From Mycolicibacterium arabiense (lineage in GTDB: Bacteria > Actinomycetota > Actinomycetes > Mycobacteriales > Mycobacteriaceae): 64,000 nucleotides of DNA. The notes below the pieces were generated by a model, which ran no database searches, was not told the origin of the DNA, and saw only the letters and a program-made list of their open reading frames with translations. Positions 61,027 to 64,000 of this stretch are shown in pieces. Every line of letters starts with the position of its first letter. Within the stretch, counting starts at the first letter, position 1. The position numbers were made by a program, and so were the translations under genes. The stretch is from NCBI RefSeq assembly GCF_010731815.2, contig NZ_AP022593.1, positions 5,022,001 to 5,086,000 on the forward strand, in the 5' to 3' direction.

Positions 61027-61583
61027 GCGCTTGCCTCCTGTGACTTGTCGTTCTCGACTTCGAGCAATTTCGTGAACAGCGCCCGGTAGTGCACGAACGC
61101 TTGACGCTGTTGTTCGGTACCGACGTCGCCCCTTTGCTGCGCAAGGTGGATGTCGTGTGCGGCGCGGTAATCGGCGACGACGGTCGGATGGTCGACCGAG
61201 ATGTCGGCGGCCTGCCGGTCGAAGTCGTCGACGGGATAACCGCGGTCCCGCATCACCTCGGTGACGAGCAGGTCGGCTTCTCCGACGGCACTCGACGGGT
61301 GGTCGACGAACGCCGTCTGCACCGCCCGCCAACGAGTGAGGTAGCCGTCCAGTACCGCCGGCGCGAGCGGGCGAATCTCCAGCTCGTTTCGCTTCCGCTC
61401 ACGGGCGAGGAGTTCCTTCTCGGCGGCCTTCTCGTCCCCTACCTCTGACACCGTCCGCTCGTATTCCGGCCCGAATCGACTCTTCAGCCGGTCCGTGTCG
61501 CGGCTCTTTCTGCTGGCGATGATGATCGCCGCGACGAAGATCACGACCGCAGCCGCAACCACAATCCACATCCAATTCGGCAT
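61023..61583 (-). CDS. membrane-anchored protein with the shared helical domain
   Basis: 186 residues. One N-terminal membrane helix (WMWIVVAAAVVIFVAAIIIA) is followed by a charged linker (SRKSRDTDRLKSRFGPEYERTV), then a helical domain paralogous to the C-terminus of the next gene. This 'secreted protein' family is common in actinobacteria, and the pair is often adjacent. The second protein lacks the anchor, so the two may interact through the shared domain. No enzymatic motif is seen. Confidence 0.75.
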   Translation of the reverse strand: MPNWMWIVVAAAVVIFVAAIIIASRKSRDTDRLKSRFGPEYERTVSEVGDEKAAEKELLARERKRNELEIRPLAPAVLDGYLTRWRAVQTAFVDHPSSAVGEADLLVTEVMRDRGYPVDDFDRQAADISVDHPTVVADYRAAHDIHLAQQRGDVGTEQQRQAFVHYRALFTKLLEVENDKSQEASA

Positions 61584-61707
61584 TTCGTCTACCTCCCAAG
61601 GTCTCGCTGTGGCATACCCATACGGTTTCTACGCAAACGTCAATTAAACTTGACTGAATCCGAACACGATCGGAACCGACTGTCTGGCAGGGGTTCCGGA
61701 GCGATGG

Positions 61708-61863
61708 CTAGTAGTAGGTGCGACGGCCGCCGACTGCTCGGCCCATCGAACCCAGCACGGTCAGGACGAGGCCGACGACGACCAGGATGATCCCGATGGT
61801 CCAGAGGATGGAGATCTTGAGGATGAAACCTGCGAGGAGCAGGATGATTCCGAGAACGATCAC
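61708..61863 (-). CDS. DUF6131 small membrane protein
   Basis: 51 residues from GTG 61863, eight bases after AGGAAGG. IVLGIILLLAGFILKISILW followed by TIGIILVVVGLVLTVLGSMG and the AVGGRRTYY tail are the DUF6131 pattern: two membrane helices and a basic end. The longer open frame to 62082 has no RBS. A CsoR-like palindrome lies about 100 bp upstream (61960-61979). The function is unknown. Confidence 0.78.
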   Translation of the reverse strand: MIVLGIILLLAGFILKISILWTIGIILVVVGLVLTVLGSMGRAVGGRRTYY

Positions 61864-61959
61864 GGCGATGGCCTTCCTATTCGCGCACCTGGTGCGCTCT
61901 TTGGTGTCGAGCGGGATGCTCGGCCTGGTTTCAGTCGACCACCGCGCAGGGGTACCGCG

Positions 61960-61979
61960 ATACACCCCTAGGGGGGTAT
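61960..61979. promoter_or_regulatory. CsoR-like palindrome upstream of the DUF6131 gene
   Basis: ATACACCCCTAGGGGGGTAT has a perfect CCCCTAGGGG centre and ATAC..GTAT ends, resembling the ATACCC..GGGTAT operators of the island's CstR-like repressor. It is outside the island and could belong to a chromosomal CsoR/RicR regulon. Confidence 0.5.
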
Positions 61980-62035
61980 GAACCCTCACCCCGCTCGATC
62001 CGGCCCGGTGACCGCCAATTCCGCACCGGCACGCC

Positions 62036-62070
62036 AAAACCCCCGCCGGCGCGAGGCGCGGACGGGGGTT
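62036..62070 (-). terminator. Rho-independent terminator downstream of the WGxxGxxG gene
   Basis: Read on the minus strand, AACCCCCG and CGGGGGTT arms (62038-62045 / 62063-62070) enclose a GC-rich loop, followed by a short T-run (TTTT). It ends transcription of the gene at 62086-62355. Confidence 0.75.
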
Positions 62071-62085
62071 CTGCTGGCTCACGTG

Positions 62086-62355
62086 TTACACGCGAGGCGG
62101 GTTCACGTTCGGGTTGGGATTGGCGACCACGCGGTGGTCGACGTCCTTGCGCCGCTTGAGGCCGGCCAGTCCGAGCAATCCGAGCAGGCCTGCGAGGCCC
62201 CACAGACCCGTGTTGTCGCCGTCGTCTTCCTGGGTCTCTGCCGCGACGATCGTCGTCGTCGGTGCGGGGTTCGCAAACTCAGTGGCGTTGGCGACGCCCG
62301 CGCCTCCGAACATCAGGGCGAGGGTGGTAGTGCCGATCACGAGTTGCTTGCGCAT
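62086..62355 (-). CDS. WGxxGxxG-type small exported/membrane protein
   Basis: 89 residues from ATG 62355 with AAGGAGCAATC as RBS. A signal peptide (VIGTTTLALMFGGAGVANA) is followed by an acidic linker and the sequence TGLWGLAGLLGLLGLAGLKRRKD. This is a hydrophobic Gly-rich helix with a basic stop, the pattern of WGxxGxxG proteins and similar to C-terminal sorting anchors. The tail NPNPNVNPPRV is unusual. The function is unknown; sorting by a dedicated protease is possible but no such gene is adjacent. Confidence 0.75.
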   Translation of the reverse strand: MRKQLVIGTTTLALMFGGAGVANATEFANPAPTTTIVAAETQEDDGDNTGLWGLAGLLGLLGLAGLKRRKDVDHRVVANPNPNVNPPRV

Positions 62356-62661
62356 TGATTGCTCCTTGGGTGTGCGTGTTTGCAGGTGTGTTCGCAAGTC
62401 AGCGGGCTCGAGCGCGTCCGCTCACACTCACTTGCGTCGTACTACTTCCCTGGCAAACAGCGGATAAACCACTCCGCAACACCGGCTTCCAGACGACGGT
62501 GGCAAAAGAACTGCTGGCAGCCGTTATTGGACACTTAGGCCAAGATCTCCCATAGCTTGGCTAACCGTAGGGCTGACCATCGCAACCAAATGCCATGCCG
62601 TGACAGTTCGGGGCGTCCTTGGGTGCCTTCCATCGACACGGAGCTATGCCACCATGGACTG
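62356..62661. other. 306-bp divergent region before the cutinase gene
   Basis: No gene. It contains an inverted repeat with outer arms CGCAAGT/ACTTGCG (62393-62399, 62430-62436) and inner AGCGG/CCGCT, 38 bp upstream of the WGxxGxxG start, perhaps regulatory. The cutinase promoter should lie in the right half, but no clear boxes were found. Confidence 0.4.
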
Positions 62662-63351
62662 ATGATTCGCCGATCTAACTTTCACCGGGTGTCCAGCTTC
62701 GTCGCCGCTGCAGTGGTCGGAAGCACCGCGACGCTGCTCCCGATCGCAACGGCAACGTCGTCGGCCGCCTCCTGCTCCGACGTCGAGGTGGTCTTCGCCC
62801 GCGGCACCACGGAGCCCGTCGGTCCGGGCTTCGTGGGGCAGAGCTTCACGGACTCGCTGCGTGGCCAGGTCGGGGACAAGACGGTCGGCCTCTACTCGGT
62901 CGACTATCCGGCCACCGACAACTGGCCCACGGCGGTGGTCGGCGTGAACGACGCGGGCGCTCACATCCGTCAGGTCGCGGCGGACTGCCCCGACACCAGC
63001 ATCGTGCTCGGCGGCTTCTCCCAGGGGGCCGCGGTCGCCCAACTGGTGACCGCCGACGCGGCTGCGGTGCCACCGAACTCGTTCGCCTACGGCACCACCG
63101 CCCCGCTGCCGCCGGACGTCGCCGATCGCGTCGACGCGGTGGCGCTCTTCGGCAAGCCGAACCAGCGGTTCCTGTTCCTCATCGGCCAGCCGTACGTGCC
63201 ATTGGGCTCGGCGTTCGTGTCGAAGACGATCGATCTCTGCGCCATCAACGACCCGATCTGCTCCGGCGGGCTCGACCCAGCGGCGCACAACGCCTACCCG
63301 GCCAACGGCATGGTGGCGCAGGCGGCCGCCTTCGCGGCGGGTCGCGTCTAG
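62662..63351 (+). CDS. exported cutinase family esterase/lipase
   Basis: 229 residues from ATG 62662. The signal peptide ends near SSAASC. The cutinase fold shows VEVVFARGTTEPVGPG, the nucleophile Ser in VLGGFSQGAAV and the Asp/His region DLCAINDPICSGGLDPAAHNAYPANGMVAQAA, with paired Cys. These are the catalytic triad and disulfides of mycobacterial Culp proteins, which act on esters or phospholipids outside the cell. The stop codon lies in a perfect hairpin. Confidence 0.92.
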   Translation: MIRRSNFHRVSSFVAAAVVGSTATLLPIATATSSAASCSDVEVVFARGTTEPVGPGFVGQSFTDSLRGQVGDKTVGLYSVDYPATDNWPTAVVGVNDAGAHIRQVAADCPDTSIVLGGFSQGAAVAQLVTADAAAVPPNSFAYGTTAPLPPDVADRVDAVALFGKPNQRFLFLIGQPYVPLGSAFVSKTIDLCAINDPICSGGLDPAAHNAYPANGMVAQAAAFAAGRV

Positions 63352-63362
63352 CCGCGACCCGC
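63337..63362 (+). terminator. hairpin overlapping the cutinase stop codon
   Basis: GCGGGTCGCG and CGCGACCCGC (10-bp perfect arms) surround TCTAGC, which contains the TAG stop. This is a terminator-like structure without a T-run. Confidence 0.7.
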
Positions 63363-63468
63363 GGCCTCCCTTCGTTCGCACCGAAGATCAAATCGCCGTT
63401 TCCCGGCACCAGCGGCCGGCGACGCGTAATTTTCGGCCAAGTGAGCGCGTAGACGAAGGGAATCGTTG

Positions 63469-64000
63469 ATGGGTTACGCAAGGCACGTCGGCCGCGTCGG
63501 AGCGTTGGCGGTGGCACTGGGCGTCGGCGTCGCCGTGGCTTCCACGCCGGGCATCGCATACGCCGACCCCGCCGGTGGCTCGTCGTCGGACTCGTCGGCG
63601 TCGGATTCCTCCTCGTCGGGTCCCGCTTCTGGGACCTCGTCTTCGGGGACGTCGGGAGGGACGTCCGCGGGCGGGTCGGCAGCCGGCTCGTCGAAGCCGG
63701 CCGACGGCACGTCGGGCGATTCCGCCTCGGCGTCGGACCCGGGCACGTCACAGAGCCCGTCCGACGATACGTCGGACGCTGACGACTCCGCAGACTCCGA
63801 CGCTCCCGCCGACGCCCCCGTTACTGGGGGCATCACCGACGAGGCGTCCGATGCCGCCGGCGCACCGAACCCGGCCGTCGATCCGTCGACCGTCGAACCC
63901 ACTGTCCCCGAGCCTGCCGACGTCCAACCCCCTGAGATGACGGACGCCTCAACCGAGCCGTCATTCGACGAGCCCGCCAAGGACGACGACACCAACCCGC
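63469..64000 (+). CDS. exported Ser/Asp/Pro-rich protein, 3' end outside window
   Basis: At least 177 residues from ATG 63469, open to the window end. The signal peptide is RHVGRVGALAVALGVGVAVA, with cleavage near IAYA-DPAGG. The mature part so far is low complexity (Ser, Asp, Gly, Thr, then Pro/Glu). Such disordered N-terminal regions precede larger domains in a class of long mycobacterial exported proteins, but no domain is reached here. Purine/pyrimidine periodicity makes an apparent antisense frame of similar length, which is not coding. Confidence 0.75.
   Translation, partial: MGYARHVGRVGALAVALGVGVAVASTPGIAYADPAGGSSSDSSASDSSSSGPASGTSSSGTSGGTSAGGSAAGSSKPADGTSGDSASASDPGTSQSPSDDTSDADDSADSDAPADAPVTGGITDEASDAAGAPNPAVDPSTVEPTVPEPADVQPPEMTDASTEPSFDEPAKDDDTNP

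Noticed and set aside
63474..63995. 173-codon Ser/Asp/Pro-rich minus-strand frame
   Set aside because: It is the antisense shadow of the low-complexity exported protein, produced by repetitive GC-rich codons.

Overview
The window is GC-rich actinobacterial DNA. It most likely comes from a rapidly growing mycobacterium (Mycolicibacterium type). The grounds are a kdpFABC-kdpDE locus, a Rv0203-type hemophore relative, an MmpL/RND transporter with a DUF6188 partner, an R2-like ligand-binding oxidase behind its TetR gene (the Rv0232-Rv0233 arrangement), a cutinase, KstR-type regulators and frequent GTG/TTG starts with ATGA or GTGA gene overlaps. No genus marker such as 16S rRNA is present, so the assignment is inference.

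Left chromosomal arm (1-19.1 kb): the end of an alpha/beta hydrolase; a TetR gene; a DUF559/AbiEi-type gene between two related hairpins; a minus-strand potassium-uptake block (a 26-codon leader-like ORF, kdpF, kdpA, kdpB, kdpC, kdpD, kdpE) behind an 11-bp-spaced direct repeat that suits an OmpR-family regulator; a VanX-type dipeptidase; three small exported proteins; an FAD monooxygenase divergent from MarR; a two-gene sugar/inositol operon with a clear promoter and operator; and rsmA (ksgA).

Integrated element (about 19.1-55.1 kb, roughly 36 kb): the first 42 bases of a tRNA-Leu(TAA) gene occur at 19105-19146 without the rest of the tRNA, and again at 55069-55110 as part of an intact tRNA. 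A tyrosine integrase gene ends 8 bp before the intact copy, with an excisionase-like HTH gene and a P-loop replication-type ATPase beside it. An 11-bp repeat, CACTGCGGTAT, occurs in tandem pairs just inside both ends and once at the 5' end of int, as expected for integrase arm sites. The cargo comes in blocks: (a) a persulfide/sulfide detoxification regulon (CstR-like repressor, DUF302, rhodanese-DUF2892, two MBL-rhodanese fusions, TauE/SafE exporter) with four ATACCC..GGGTAT operators; (b) two TetR genes, a DUF6188 gene and an MmpL-type pump sharing an operator motif; (c) a frameshifted ferritin-like diiron gene and a PF10118 metal-dependent hydrolase with TetR; (d) a minus-strand P450-MFS-thioesterase-thioesterase-hydrolase operon; (e) PucR and AraC regulators, a complete ferredoxin-P450-ferredoxin reductase operon, a BtrH_N/DUF4872 protein, and a TetR-LLM oxidoreductase pair whose operator also occurs upstream of block (d). 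No capsid or conjugation genes are visible, so this is best called an integrase-mobilised genomic island.

Right chromosomal arm (55.1-64 kb): an FMO-like monooxygenase; a class-III aminotransferase with an N-terminal frameshift; a small exported protein; the TetR-R2lox operon with a palindromic operator and a strong convergent terminator; two related proteins that share a C-terminal domain; a DUF6131 small membrane protein with a CsoR-like palindrome upstream; a WGxxGxxG protein; a cutinase; and the start of a Ser/Asp-rich exported protein that runs off the window.
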